NCBI GenBank assembly: GCA_036704125.1
Contig: DATNQI010000037.1
Coordinates: forward strand, 1 to 48,191
From: Pantanalinema sp.
Lineage (GTDB): Bacteria; Cyanobacteriota; Sericytochromatia; S15B-MN24; UBA4093
Direction of reading: 5' to 3'
DNA length: 48,191 nucleotides
Positions 15,162-23,782 of the stretch are shown in pieces. Below the pieces are notes generated by a model. That model saw only the letters and a list, made by a program, of their open reading frames with translations, was not told the DNA's origin and ran no database searches. Every line of letters starts with the position of its first letter. The stretch's first letter is position 1. Both the position numbers and the translations under genes were made by a program.

Positions 15162-15401
15162 ATGACCTTCTTCAAAGTTTTCCTGAGCATCTCGCAGGTC
15201 TTCCTCTCGATCGCCCTGATCGCCGCGGTACTTCTGCACTCCGCCAAGGGCGAGGGCCTCGCCGGCATCGGCGGACAGGCGCACATGTTCGGAAGCCAGA
15301 AGGGCGTGGAGGCCGGCCTCAACCGGATCACGACGGTCATCGCCGTCTGCTGGGTCCTGGTGGCGATCGTGCTGGCGGTCATGGGCCGCTCGGGTCTCTA
15401 G
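15162..15401 (+). CDS. secG: protein translocase subunit SecG, 79 aa
   Basis: Two transmembrane helices (about 3-25 and 53-74) flank the conserved cytoplasmic loop LLHSAKGEGLAGIGGQAHMFGSQKG, which is diagnostic of SecG, the accessory subunit of the SecYEG channel. CAGAGGA precedes the ATG at 15162; the frame extends upstream to 15114 without support. It lies immediately before the peptide-binding protein gene and may be co-transcribed with it. Confidence 0.93.
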   Translation: MTFFKVFLSISQVFLSIALIAAVLLHSAKGEGLAGIGGQAHMFGSQKGVEAGLNRITTVIAVCWVLVAIVLAVMGRSGL

Positions 15402-15414
15402 GGTGCGGCTGCTG

Positions 15415-17253
15415 ATGGTCCGTAAGTTGCATCGCGCCCTTCTCCCTGCAATCCTGGCGATCACCCTCGGCCTCACCGGCTGCACCGCATCCAGCAGCAA
15501 GCGTCCCGACCCGGTGCCCTACGACAAGGTCACCTACACGATCCCCAACCCCAAGGTCCAGGGCGGCACCCTCGGCAAGGGGCAACGGATCCTGACGGGC
15601 GTCTTCTCGAGCGAACCCAACTCCTTCAACAAGTTCTACGCCGAGGGCGTCAACTCGCAGTACGCCCTGACCTTCATGTACGAGGGCCTGGTCGAGTCGA
15701 ACCCCAAGACGGCCGCGGTCGAGCCCGGCCTCGCCGAGTCCTGGACGGTGTCGCCCGACAACAAGACCTTCGTCTTCAAGCTGCGCGAGGGGCTCAAGTG
15801 GTCCGACGGCCACCCCCTCACCGCCGACGACGTGGTCTTCACCTTCAACGAGATCATCTGCAGCCCCAACTTCGCCGACAACCGTCAGGTCGATGGGGTG
15901 CGGATCGACGGCAAGTTCCCCAAGGTCACCAAGCTCGACGACCTGCACGTCAAGTTCGAGCTGCCGCGCGTGTTCGGGCCCTTCCTGAGCACCGTCGCCG
16001 GCACCGCCTTCGTGCCCAAGCACCAGTGGGAGCCCCTGGTCAAGGAGAAGGACAAGAGCGGCCGTCCCAAGCTGTACCAGGCCTTCGGGGTCAACGACGA
16101 CGTCACCAAGCTGATCGGCAGCGGTCCCTACACCATCGCCGAGTACATCCCGGGCCAGCACATCCTCCTCAACCGCAACCCCTACTACGGGCTGCGGGTC
16201 GACGAGGCCAGGAAGCCCCTGCCCTACTCGGACCAGATCCTGCTGCTCATCACCCCCAACTTCTCGACCGAGTCGCTGAAGATGATGGCCAAGGAAGCGG
16301 ACTTCATGCTCGAGCAGGTCCGCTCCAAGGACTACCAGCTCATGAAGCCCATGGAGAAGACCAGCGGCTTCACCGTCGCCGACGGCGGCACCGACTTCGG
16401 CAGCTTCTCGGTCTACATCAACATGAGCCGGGACAAGGGCCCGAACGGCGAGTACTACGTGCCGCTCAAGAAGCAGCGCTGGTTCAACAACGTCAACTTC
16501 CGTCGGGCGCTGAGCCACAGCCTCGACCGGGACACGGTCATCTCCAATCTGGCCCTGAACCTCGCCGAGCCGGCCTATGGCCCGCTCTCGTCGAGCAATC
16601 CCTACTACACCGACGACGTGCCCAAGTACTCCTACGACCTGGCCAAGGCCAAGGCGGAGCTCGAAAAGGGCGGCTTCAAGTGGGATTCGCAGGGCCGCTG
16701 CCTCGACGACCAGGGCAACCCGGTCGAGTTCGACCTCCTGGTCTACTCCGAGAGCCCCAACTCGATCCCCTTCGGCAACATCTTCAAGGCGGACCTCGAG
16801 AAGAACGGCATCAAGCTCAACGTGAAGCCGATCACCTTCAACGCCCTGGTGGACAGGACGGGCAAGAGCCTGGACTACGACACCTGCATCATGGGCTTCA
16901 CCGGCAGCACCGAGCCCAACACCGGCGCGAACCTCTGGACGAGCAACGGCACGCTGCACATGTTCAACCAGCGATCGCCCAAGTCCACCTACAAGGCCCC
17001 CAACAACCCGTGGGAGACCCGCATCGACCAGATCTACAGCGAGGCGAGCGGCACCATGGACGAGAACAAGCGCAAGGCGCTGTTCGCGGAGTGGCAGCGC
17101 ATCGTCGCCAGCGAGCTGCCCTTGCTGCACATCTACAACAAGACGGCCTTCTACGTGTACCGCTCGAGCCTCCAGAACACCGAACCCACGGCGCTCACGG
17201 CCACGTTCCTGTACCACCCGTTCGTGAACTTCTGGCAGATGTACGCCGAGTAA
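15415..17253 (+). CDS. oligopeptide ABC transporter substrate-binding lipoprotein, 612 aa
   Basis: This is a family 5 solute-binding protein (OppA/DppA type). A lipoprotein signal ends LGLTGC. The domain covers nearly the whole chain, with family motifs such as EPGLAESWTVSPDNKTFVF and LREGLKWSDGHPLTADDVVFTF, and RRALSHSLDRD in the second lobe. It binds peptides or similar solutes at the outer face of the inner membrane and delivers them to the permeases encoded next. The start is uncertain: ATG 15415 gives the cleanest signal peptide, and a GTG four codons earlier follows the secG stop directly. Confidence 0.9.
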   Translation: MVRKLHRALLPAILAITLGLTGCTASSSKRPDPVPYDKVTYTIPNPKVQGGTLGKGQRILTGVFSSEPNSFNKFYAEGVNSQYALTFMYEGLVESNPKTAAVEPGLAESWTVSPDNKTFVFKLREGLKWSDGHPLTADDVVFTFNEIICSPNFADNRQVDGVRIDGKFPKVTKLDDLHVKFELPRVFGPFLSTVAGTAFVPKHQWEPLVKEKDKSGRPKLYQAFGVNDDVTKLIGSGPYTIAEYIPGQHILLNRNPYYGLRVDEARKPLPYSDQILLLITPNFSTESLKMMAKEADFMLEQVRSKDYQLMKPMEKTSGFTVADGGTDFGSFSVYINMSRDKGPNGEYYVPLKKQRWFNNVNFRRALSHSLDRDTVISNLALNLAEPAYGPLSSSNPYYTDDVPKYSYDLAKAKAELEKGGFKWDSQGRCLDDQGNPVEFDLLVYSESPNSIPFGNIFKADLEKNGIKLNVKPITFNALVDRTGKSLDYDTCIMGFTGSTEPNTGANLWTSNGTLHMFNQRSPKSTYKAPNNPWETRIDQIYSEASGTMDENKRKALFAEWQRIVASELPLLHIYNKTAFYVYRSSLQNTEPTALTATFLYHPFVNFWQMYAE

Positions 17254-17266
17254 GGAGCTGTAGCGC

Positions 17267-18235
17267 GTGTTTCGTTATCTCATCAAGCGCCTCCTCCAGA
17301 TGATCCCCCTCTTGATCATCATCTCGGTGATCTCCTTCGGGGTGACCAAGCTCGCGCCCGGCGACTTCCTCTCCAAGATGGAGATGAACCCCAACGTCAG
17401 CGCCGAGACCATCAAGAAGGAGCGCGAGCGCCTGGGCCTCGACCAGCCGGTACAGATCCAGTACCTGCGCTGGGCGGGCAACTTCGCCAAGGGCGACATG
17501 GGCATCTCGTTCACCTACAACGCCCCGGTGGCGTCGGTGATCGGGCAGAAGCTCGGCAACACCCTGATCCTGGGGCTCGCTGCCATGCTCTTCACCTGGC
17601 TGATCGCCATCCCGCTCGGGATCTACTCCGCGGTGCGGCAGTACTCGCTGGGGGACAAGGTCGCCTCGGTCTTCTCCTTCGTCAGCCTGGGCATCCCCGA
17701 CTTCTTTTTGGCGCTGCTCTTGCTCTACTTCGCGTCGCGCACGGGGATCTTCCCCATCGGCGGCATGATGAGCCCGCAGTCCTTCACCTTCCCCTGGTAC
17801 CAGCAGGCGGTCGATCTGCTGTATCACCTGATCGTGCCGACGGTCGCGGTGGGCATCGGGTCGATCGCGATCCTCCAGCGCCGCATGCGCGGCAACATGC
17901 TCGACGTGCTCGGCGAGGATTACATCCGCACCGCCCGCGCCAAGGGCCTGCCCGAGAACAAGGTCATCTACAAGCACGCGGTTCGCAACGCCATCAACCC
18001 CATGGTCACCCTCCTCGGCTACGACCTGGCCGCGCTGCTCTCGGGCTTCGCGCTGGTCGAGAACGTCGTGGGCTGGCCCGGCCTGGGCCAGCTGATGCTG
18101 CAGGCCATGGTGGGCATGGACATGACCCTCTCGATGGCCGGCCTGATGATCGGCGCCACCATGCTGATCGTGGGGAACCTGCTCGCCGACTTGCTGCTCG
18201 CCGCGGTCGACCCGCGCATCAAACTGGAGGCCTAG
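17267..18235 (+). CDS. peptide ABC transporter permease (OppB/DppB type), 322 aa
   Basis: This BPD-type inner-membrane permease has about six transmembrane helices and the N-terminal [24 protein letters not shown] typical of OppB/DppB. The EAA loop reads [24 protein letters not shown] (about residues 223-246). A GTG start follows AAGGAG. It pairs with the next gene to form the channel. The spacing of 13 bases from the binding-protein gene and 3 bases to the next indicates one operon. Confidence 0.93.
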   Translation: MFRYLIKRLLQMIPLLIIISVISFGVTKLAPGDFLSKMEMNPNVSAETIKKERERLGLDQPVQIQYLRWAGNFAKGDMGISFTYNAPVASVIGQKLGNTLILGLAAMLFTWLIAIPLGIYSAVRQYSLGDKVASVFSFVSLGIPDFFLALLLLYFASRTGIFPIGGMMSPQSFTFPWYQQAVDLLYHLIVPTVAVGIGSIAILQRRMRGNMLDVLGEDYIRTARAKGLPENKVIYKHAVRNAINPMVTLLGYDLAALLSGFALVENVVGWPGLGQLMLQAMVGMDMTLSMAGLMIGATMLIVGNLLADLLLAAVDPRIKLEA

Positions 18236-18238
18236 CCC

Positions 18239-19378
18239 ATGTCCGCTTTGACGCAGACCGCCAACAACGCCACCCAGGCGGAGAAGGACGGCCTCGACGA
18301 GAAGATGGTCTCCTCGAACGTCCGGGTGTGGCGCCGCTTCCGCAAGCACAAGATGGCCATGGCCGCCGGCGCCTTGCTGATCGTCATGTACCTGGTGATG
18401 CTCCTCGCGAGCTTCATCGCCCCGTACACCGACGCCACCGAGCACCGCACCCTCTCGCTGGCTCCGCCCACCCCCATCCACGTCGTGCACGAGGGCAAGT
18501 TCATCGGGCCCTTCGTCTACAACGCGGTTCGCCACTTCGATCCCGAGACCAAGCTCATGAGCTACCGGGAGGATCGCAGCAAGCCCTACCGCTTCCAGCT
18601 CTTCGCGAAGGGCGACAAGCACAAGCTGCTCTGGGCTATCCCGACCGAGCGTCACCTGTTCGGTGTCGAGACGCCGGGCAACGTCTTCCTCTTCGGCACG
18701 GACCAGATGGGGCGCGACCTGTTGAGCCGCATCCTTTACGGGTCGCGGGTGTCGTTGACCGTCGGCATCATCGCCATGGCGATCTACATCCCCATCGGTC
18801 TGACGGTGGGCGGCGTCGCGGGCTACTTCGGCGGCTGGGTGGACAACGTCCTGATGCGCATCGTCGAGGCCCTGATGGCCTTCCCCTCGTTCTACCTGCT
18901 CTTGGCCCTGTTCGCGGCGACCCAGAAGTGGGAGATCACCTCGATCCAGCGCTACATCGTCATCACGGCAATCTTGAGTTTGCTCGCATGGACGGGCCTG
19001 GCCCGCGTCATCCGGGGCATGGTGCTCTCGATCAAGCAGAACGAGTACATCGAGGCCTCGCGGGCCGCGGGCGCCGGCAGCTGGTGGATCATCACCAAGC
19101 ACGTCCTGCCGCAGACCTCGACCTGGGTCATCATCAGCGCCTCGCTGTCGGTCCCGAGCTTCATCCTGAGCGAGTCGGCGCTGTCCATGCTGGGCGTGGG
19201 CGTGCAGGAGCCCGCGGCGAGCTGGGGCAACATGCTTAACCAGGCGCTCGACATCCCGAGCCTGACCCTCTACCCCTGGCTGACGTTGCCCGGCTTCTTC
19301 ATCACGATCGCGATCGTGGCCTTCAACTTCCTGGGCGACGGCCTGCGCGACGCGTTCGATACCAAGCGCCGAGTCTAA
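18239..19378 (+). CDS. peptide ABC transporter permease (OppC/DppC type), 379 aa
   Basis: An N-terminal OppC_N segment ([26 protein letters not shown]) is followed by a large periplasmic loop (about 65-160), longer than usual, and the permease core with EAA loop [22 protein letters not shown] (about 265-286). The end [15 protein letters not shown] is the classical OppC/DppC C-terminus. The OppD/OppF ATPases that should power the system do not follow, so they must be encoded elsewhere. Immediately past the stop there is a weak hairpin (AGCGCCGA / TTCGGCGCT). Confidence 0.93.
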   Translation: MSALTQTANNATQAEKDGLDEKMVSSNVRVWRRFRKHKMAMAAGALLIVMYLVMLLASFIAPYTDATEHRTLSLAPPTPIHVVHEGKFIGPFVYNAVRHFDPETKLMSYREDRSKPYRFQLFAKGDKHKLLWAIPTERHLFGVETPGNVFLFGTDQMGRDLLSRILYGSRVSLTVGIIAMAIYIPIGLTVGGVAGYFGGWVDNVLMRIVEALMAFPSFYLLLALFAATQKWEITSIQRYIVITAILSLLAWTGLARVIRGMVLSIKQNEYIEASRAAGAGSWWIITKHVLPQTSTWVIISASLSVPSFILSESALSMLGVGVQEPAASWGNMLNQALDIPSLTLYPWLTLPGFFITIAIVAFNFLGDGLRDAFDTKRRV

Positions 19379-19431
19379 TCCCGAGCGCCGAGTCCAAGCG
19401 ACCCAAGTTCTTCGGCGCTTCCCCTCTCGAT

Positions 19432-19474
19432 AACCCCTCCTCGCCTCCTTAGCATGGGAGACCGGGGAGGGGTT
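19432..19474 (+). promoter_or_regulatory. hairpin that covers the ribosome-binding site of the next gene
   Basis: AACCCCTCC (19432-19440) is exactly complementary to GGAGGGGTT (19466-19474), which contains the Shine-Dalgarno of the lipoprotein starting at 19480. Folding would hide the ribosome-binding site. It could alternatively be part of a terminator for the peptide transporter operon. Confidence 0.45.
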
Positions 19475-19479
19475 GCGTC

Positions 19480-19989
19480 ATGAAGGCACGTTCATGCTCC
19501 GGTTTGCTCGGCATGGCGGTGGGGGTGGTGGCGCTCGGCGGCTGCTCCGAGCCCGAGCCGACGACCTACGTCTTCCGCCAGGCTCCGCCGATCCTTTCGA
19601 CGGGCACGAGCCAGGCCACGACGAGCGTCGGGGTGCTGACGGGCAAGATCTACCTCGCCGACAGCGAGGACATCGACCCCGCCACGGGCCTGCCCAAGGG
19701 GTATCGGCTCCTTGATGGCGAGGCCAAGGTGTCGGTGAGGGTGACGACCACCCGCAGGACGCTGACAGGGACCGTGAGCGAGGGCGGCTACCGGGTGTCG
19801 GGGGTGCCCGTGGGGGTGCCGCTCGAGGTGACGGCGGGCCGTACCGGGGCGGTCTCGAAGACCCAGGCCTACACCATGCCGCCGAGCGGCCAGGGTCGCC
19901 TGAGCTTCGCCTACGTGGGGGGATCGGGGGACAGCTACCTGGTCGGACCGCCGGCCTACGCGGTGCCGACGGTCAAGAGCGGTAAGTAG
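19480..19989 (+). CDS. lipoprotein with a carboxypeptidase-regulatory-like beta domain, 169 aa
   Basis: A lipoprotein signal ends ALGGC (Cys near residue 22). The mature part includes about 50-120 with the pattern GVLTGKIYLAD ... TLTGTVSEGGYRVSGVPVGVPLEVTA, which is the shape of carboxypeptidase regulatory-like (CarboxypepD_reg) beta-sandwich domains used for adhesion or scaffolding in the envelope. GGGAGGGG lies about 9 bases before the ATG and is buried in the hairpin at 19432-19474. No catalytic motif is seen. Confidence 0.65.
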   Translation: MKARSCSGLLGMAVGVVALGGCSEPEPTTYVFRQAPPILSTGTSQATTSVGVLTGKIYLADSEDIDPATGLPKGYRLLDGEAKVSVRVTTTRRTLTGTVSEGGYRVSGVPVGVPLEVTAGRTGAVSKTQAYTMPPSGQGRLSFAYVGGSGDSYLVGPPAYAVPTVKSGK

Positions 19990-20033
19990 GCCGGGTCCGT
20001 CTCTAAGCAGGTCGGTGTGAAACTAACCGTCCG

Positions 20034-20242
20034 CTTGATTCCCCGCCCCCCGGTGGGGCGGGGCTAGGGTGAACGTCTAACGAAACTGTTTCATCAAGCC
20101 GCTTACAGCGGCCACCACAACACATGCCTGGTCTTGTTAGATGCGAGGGGTGGGGGGATATGATCAGGTCCCTCACGAAGGCATGAGGAACTTGATCATA
20201 TCCCCCCACCCCCGACCCCGCCCCACCGGGGGGCGGGGAGGA
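20034..20242. repeat. repeat family A, copy 2 (complete, with insertion)
   Basis: Both GC-rich arms are present, extended inward by complementary ATATGATCA and TGATCATAT stretches flanking CCTCACGAAGGCATGAGG, so the whole element can fold into one long hairpin. The left arm is interrupted after CTAGGG by 77 bases (20070-20146) absent from copy 1, and GGG is repeated on both sides of the insert. The bases before the element (CTAAGCAG) are also shared with copy 1. Confidence 0.85.
20075..20142 (+). other. attC-like site (integron cassette recombination site), 68 bp
   Basis: It begins GTCTAAC (fits RYYYAAC) and ends GTTAGAT (fits GTTRRRY); these two pair with six Watson-Crick pairs and one wobble. 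The centre GCCGCT-TAC-AGCGGC is a perfect small hairpin, and the L boxes pair imperfectly around CAT/ATG. The ends, the TCAAGCCG segment and the final GTTAGATGC resemble aadA-type attC sites. No integrase or cassette gene adjoins it. The match is by eye. Confidence 0.45.
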
Positions 20243-20276
20243 CGCAGGCAGACATTTTGATTCAGGCAATACGTGC

Positions 20277-20864
20277 TTAGGGCTTGGCGGTGCCCAGCGA
20301 GTCCAGCATCTCCGAGATGCGCTGCTTGGTCCCGGCGTCGGTGGCGAGCAGCTGCGCCTTGGTCCACTCGACGCGGGCCGCGTCGTTCTTGCCCTCGGAG
20401 CTCAGGACGACCCCCAGGTTGAGGTGGGCCTGCAGGTGGTCGGGGTACTTCGCGATGACGGCCTCGAAGGCCTGCTTGGCATCGGCGGAGCGGTCCATGT
20501 GGAAGAGAGAGGTGCCGTAATCGACCCGCACGTTGGCGTCGTCCGGCTGGATCGCAAGCGAGCGGGAGTAGGCGTCGGCGGCCTCGGGATAGCGCTTGAG
20601 GTCGTAGTAGGTGTTGCCCAGCAGCGTCAGGATCGCGGCGTCCTTGGGGTTGGCCTTGGCGGCGGCCTCGAGCTGGGGCAGGGCCTGGGTCGAGGCGTCC
20701 TGGGGCTGCGGGCCGTGGTCGAAGATGCTCAGCAGCGGCACGAGCGAGCTGATCAGGACGGCTGCGGCGAGGATGCCGATGCCGATGCGCACCACCCAGT
20801 TGCGCTTCCTGGCGGGGATCTCCTCGTTGAGCTGGGGGGCGCGCCGAACGACCTTCTGTTTCAA
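20277..20864 (-). CDS. TPR protein with one membrane anchor, 195 aa
   Basis: A cytoplasmic basic N-terminus (about 1-23) and one transmembrane helix (about 26-46) are followed by tetratricopeptide repeats (about 62-165: AAILTLLGNTYYDLKRYPEAADAY, then ANVRVDYGTSLFHMDRSADAKQAF, then LQAHLNLGVVLSSEGKNDAA). It resembles CcmH/NrfG-like scaffold proteins. No other start is in frame, so the TTG at 20864 is used, with AGGGA about 11 bases upstream. Downstream lies repeat A copy 2, which may end transcription. Its partner is unknown. Confidence 0.75.
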   Translation of the reverse strand: MKQKVVRRAPQLNEEIPARKRNWVVRIGIGILAAAVLISSLVPLLSIFDHGPQPQDASTQALPQLEAAAKANPKDAAILTLLGNTYYDLKRYPEAADAYSRSLAIQPDDANVRVDYGTSLFHMDRSADAKQAFEAVIAKYPDHLQAHLNLGVVLSSEGKNDAARVEWTKAQLLATDAGTKQRISEMLDSLGTAKP

Positions 20865-20940
20865 AACCGTGATTCCCTGATTCCTTGATGATGAGCGGTT
20901 CCGGGCCCATTCTACACGCCCTTGCGCCGTTCCGCCATGG

Positions 20941-20956
20941 CTTCTTGTTCAAGAAG
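20941..20956. promoter_or_regulatory. inverted repeat between divergent genes
   Basis: CTTCTTG-TT-CAAGAAG, a 7-bp inverted repeat with a two-base spacer, lies in the shared upstream region of the TPR gene (minus) and the phosphodiesterase gene (plus). It could be an operator; no promoter is obvious. Confidence 0.3.
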
Positions 20957-21014
20957 CAAGCTTTCCCTTAACATGACGATAACCTATCAACAATCCCCCC
21001 CCACGGAGGTGCAA

Positions 21015-22022
21015 GTGCTCGCCAATCCCCAGCGCTCGAAGCGTATCGCCCCTCTCAGGACCGCGCTGCTGCGCGGCATGCTGGCCGTGCTTGGGCTGAG
21101 CGCGCTGACGGGCCTCGTGGGCTGCGCAGGGGGACCCGTGGGGGCGCCGAGCGCGCGCGGGGCCGCCTCGTTCGGGATCCTGGGCGCGATCCCCTACCAC
21201 CGGATCGATCCGGTGCCGCTCCATGCGCCCCGCTTCCCGGCCTGGGTCGTCGCTCACCGCGGCTTCTCGAGCCGGTTTCCTGAGAACACCGTCGCGTCGT
21301 TCCGAGCGGCGGCCGAGTTCGGCGCGGACATGGTGGAGCTCGACGTGCAGCTGACCAAGGATCGCCAGCTGGTGGTGATGCACGACGCCAAGGTCGATCG
21401 CACCACCAGCGGCAAGGGCGAGGTCAAGGACCTGAAATTCGCGCAGATCCGGGCCCTGGACGCGGGCGGCAAGTTCAAGCCCGAGTTCGCCGGCCTGCAG
21501 GTGCCGACCCTCGAGGAGTCGCTGGACGCGGTGCGGGGCAAGGCCATGCTCAACATCGAGGTGAAGGGCTGCAAGGACGCCGAGGACCGCGCCTTCATGG
21601 CCAGCGAGATCAACCGCCTGGTCGAGCAGCGGGCCTACCTCGACCACGTGCAGGTGATGTCCTTCGACAGCGCCTTCATGCAGGAGATGCGCCGGCAGAA
21701 TCCCCGCATGAGCCTCGCCCTGCTGGGCCTGGTGGACCCGCTCGACTCGCGCCTGTCCCGGGCCGTGAAGCTCAAGATGGACGGCCTGAACCTGATGCTC
21801 GCCATGCTCGACTCGGGCGACGTCGATGAGATCCAGAAGGCCGGCCTCAGGGTCAACGTCTGGACGGTCAACAAGCAGAAGACCATGCGCAAGGCCCTGG
21901 GGCGCGGGGTGAACGGCCTCATCACCAACTACCCGGACGTGGCCGCCGCCGCCATGGACGCCCACTTCAACGGCAAGCCCATGCGCCTGATGCAGGACGG
22001 CGAGGACCAGACCGAGTCGTAA
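21015..22022 (+). CDS. glycerophosphodiester phosphodiesterase lipoprotein, 335 aa
   Basis: It hydrolyses deacylated phospholipids to sn-glycerol-3-phosphate and alcohols. The GDPD signature is complete: AHRGFSSRFPENTVASFRAA, then MVELDVQLTKDRQLVVMHD, then IEVKG and the C-terminal VNVWTVN and GVNGLITNYPD, arranged around a TIM barrel. The acidic and His residues that bind the metal (HRG, ENT, ELDV, HD, E of IEVK) are present. A lipoprotein signal with LVGC puts it on a membrane, probably outside the cytoplasm. The GTG at 21015 is preferred over upstream codons because GGAGGT lies five bases before it. Confidence 0.92.
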   Translation: MLANPQRSKRIAPLRTALLRGMLAVLGLSALTGLVGCAGGPVGAPSARGAASFGILGAIPYHRIDPVPLHAPRFPAWVVAHRGFSSRFPENTVASFRAAAEFGADMVELDVQLTKDRQLVVMHDAKVDRTTSGKGEVKDLKFAQIRALDAGGKFKPEFAGLQVPTLEESLDAVRGKAMLNIEVKGCKDAEDRAFMASEINRLVEQRAYLDHVQVMSFDSAFMQEMRRQNPRMSLALLGLVDPLDSRLSRAVKLKMDGLNLMLAMLDSGDVDEIQKAGLRVNVWTVNKQKTMRKALGRGVNGLITNYPDVAAAAMDAHFNGKPMRLMQDGEDQTES

Positions 22023-22031
22023 CCTGCCAGG

Positions 22032-22117
22032 CTTGATTCCCCGCCTTCGCCACAAGGAACTTGATTTTATCCCCCCACCCCCGACCCCGCCCCACCGAGG
22101 GGCGGGGAGGATTCAAG
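22032..22117. repeat. repeat family A, copy 3 (left arm deleted)
   Basis: CTTGATTCCCCGCC is followed directly by spacer sequence (AAGGAACTTGATTTTATC) and the complete right arm, ending GGGGAGGATTCAAG. The left arm is shortened to a few bases. It lies between two convergent genes. Confidence 0.8.
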
Positions 22118-22121
22118 GGGG

Positions 22122-23561
22122 TCAGGTCGGCCGCTCCTTTTTCATGCTCGCCTGATACGTCACGACCACCTCGCCATGCGCCGGGATCGTCGGGGTGAAC
22201 CTTGCCTGGGTGCTCGAGAGCTTCTCGAAGGGAATCGAGCTGCTGGTGATGGTCCAGTCGCCGCTCATCTGCTCGATGAGCTCGACGGTGACCGGCGCGT
22301 CCTGTTCGTTGCGAAGGGTGATCCGGTAGGAGGTCTCCTGGGTGGTGTCGGTCGTGCGGTAATCGGTCTGCACGCGCTTGGAAGTGACGTCGAAGGCCTC
22401 CCCCAGGTCCAGGATGAGGTCCTGCTCGGTCGGGGTGTCGGGGATGCGCGGCTCGCCCGCGATCGCGAGCCTGTCCTGGGCGTCCGGGGTGTAGACGGCG
22501 ACCTTGCCGCGGGGGATGGGCATGCCGAGCCCCGAGGCGGCCGTGTTCTTGATCGTCAGCCTGATGCGGGCCTTCTGGGGCAGCTCCGGCTCGGTGATCC
22601 GGTAGAAGGCCACGTGGCTCTCCACCCGGAACTTCCGTGAAATCGTCACCTGGTCCCGCTCCGCGAGCCTGAGGCGCTCCTCGGCGCCGCGCGAAAGGTT
22701 CAGCGGCTCGCTCAGCACGTACTGGTAGCGCGCGGCGTAGGGCTCGGCCACGACCCCCTGGCTCACCTCGGCGTAGGCCCGGCCGCCTCCGGCCATCAGG
22801 GGCATGGGGGCGAAGTGCTCTTTGCGGGTGACGTCCCCCGCCACCAGGGTCACCCGGGCGTCCCGGTAGGCGGCGTCCGAGCGGTTGGTGATGGCCGCCC
22901 AGTGCGTCCAGGCCCCACGGGTCTGGAGCCGGTCGGTGACGAGGGTGTACTCGCTCTGCCAGCCCAGCTGGTTGGCGACGTACGAGGCGGTGGCCACGCC
23001 GCTCCAGGCGCTTGCGAGCGAGGCGATCCACTCCATGGTGGGGTCGGTCGCGAGGTCCGCGCGAGGGGGCAGGGCGACCTTGCCGGGCGGCTCGGGGTAG
23101 ATCGTGTCGCCGATCTTGTAGACCGGCCCCGAGTCGGTCATCAGGAGGGTGGCCTGCAAGGAGCCCGTGCCCTCCTTCGGGATGATCTCGACGAGGCTGC
23201 CGTGGTACTGATCCAGCAGCTTGTCGCGCGTCTTGAGGTCGTACCGGAAGCGCCGCGCGTCCACCCGGGCCGGCACCTGGAGGTAGGCGTTGCGGCCGTC
23301 GGTCTGGCCGGGGACCCCGGGGAAGCGGATGATCTGGTCGCCCGCCGCCAGCCTGACGGACCGCGCGTCGGTGACCAGCGCCCACTGGTCGCCGTACAGG
23401 GTGAGCGAAAGGGTGGCCGAGGCGTGGGGAGCCTGCTGCACGGGCAGGCCCCCCCAGTTCAGGGCGGCGACCTCCCACGGCGCTCCCGGACCCTTGCAGC
23501 CAAAGAGGATGCTCAGGCTCGCGGCGACGCCGATTGCCGCGCCGAACGTCCGGTTCTTCAC
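22122..23561 (-). CDS. DUF4139-like lipoprotein, 479 aa
   Basis: The GTG start at 23561 has AAGGAGG about 6 bases upstream. A lipoprotein signal ends SILFGC. The mature chain begins with a beta-rich region (about 35-110: LSLTLYGDQWALVTDARSVRLAAGD) and continues into the DUF4139 layout with a long set of beta strands and the typical WTHWAAITNRSDAAYRDARVTLVAGD and SYRITLRNEQDAPVTVELIEQM segments. DUF4139 proteins are of unknown biochemical function, often mucoidy-inhibitor-like. It is probably an envelope protein. The frame continues upstream to 23765 without a ribosome-binding site. Confidence 0.8.
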   Translation of the reverse strand: MKNRTFGAAIGVAASLSILFGCKGPGAPWEVAALNWGGLPVQQAPHASATLSLTLYGDQWALVTDARSVRLAAGDQIIRFPGVPGQTDGRNAYLQVPARVDARRFRYDLKTRDKLLDQYHGSLVEIIPKEGTGSLQATLLMTDSGPVYKIGDTIYPEPPGKVALPPRADLATDPTMEWIASLASAWSGVATASYVANQLGWQSEYTLVTDRLQTRGAWTHWAAITNRSDAAYRDARVTLVAGDVTRKEHFAPMPLMAGGGRAYAEVSQGVVAEPYAARYQYVLSEPLNLSRGAEERLRLAERDQVTISRKFRVESHVAFYRITEPELPQKARIRLTIKNTAASGLGMPIPRGKVAVYTPDAQDRLAIAGEPRIPDTPTEQDLILDLGEAFDVTSKRVQTDYRTTDTTQETSYRITLRNEQDAPVTVELIEQMSGDWTITSSSIPFEKLSSTQARFTPTIPAHGEVVVTYQASMKKERPT

Positions 23562-23714
23562 GGACCGCCTCCTTTTGCTCTTCGTGGACGAGCCCTGTTC
23601 TAGCCCGAAGCCGGGCCCCGGTAAACGGATGCTCTTTCGCCCCTGCGGTGCGCGAAGCCCGTTTCGGCGCCCCTCCGGCGGCCGCATGGAGAAAGCCCTT
23701 GGGCGTCGTGCTGG

Positions 23715-23723
23715 TGCTATAGT
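23715..23723 (+). promoter_or_regulatory. extended -10 promoter of the AEC carrier gene
   Basis: TGCTATAGT is an extended -10 (TGn plus TATAGT). No clear -35 is present. It lies 60 bases upstream of the gene. Confidence 0.45.
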
Positions 23724-23782
23724 GGAAGGGCGGCATGGCGCTCGGCGCCTGGGATGCGGCCGCAACCGAGCGATGAAAGCCG

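Noticed and set aside
9004-22117. CRISPR array made of family A repeats
   Set aside because: Copies are kilobases apart, partially inverted and without regular spacers; no cas genes are present.
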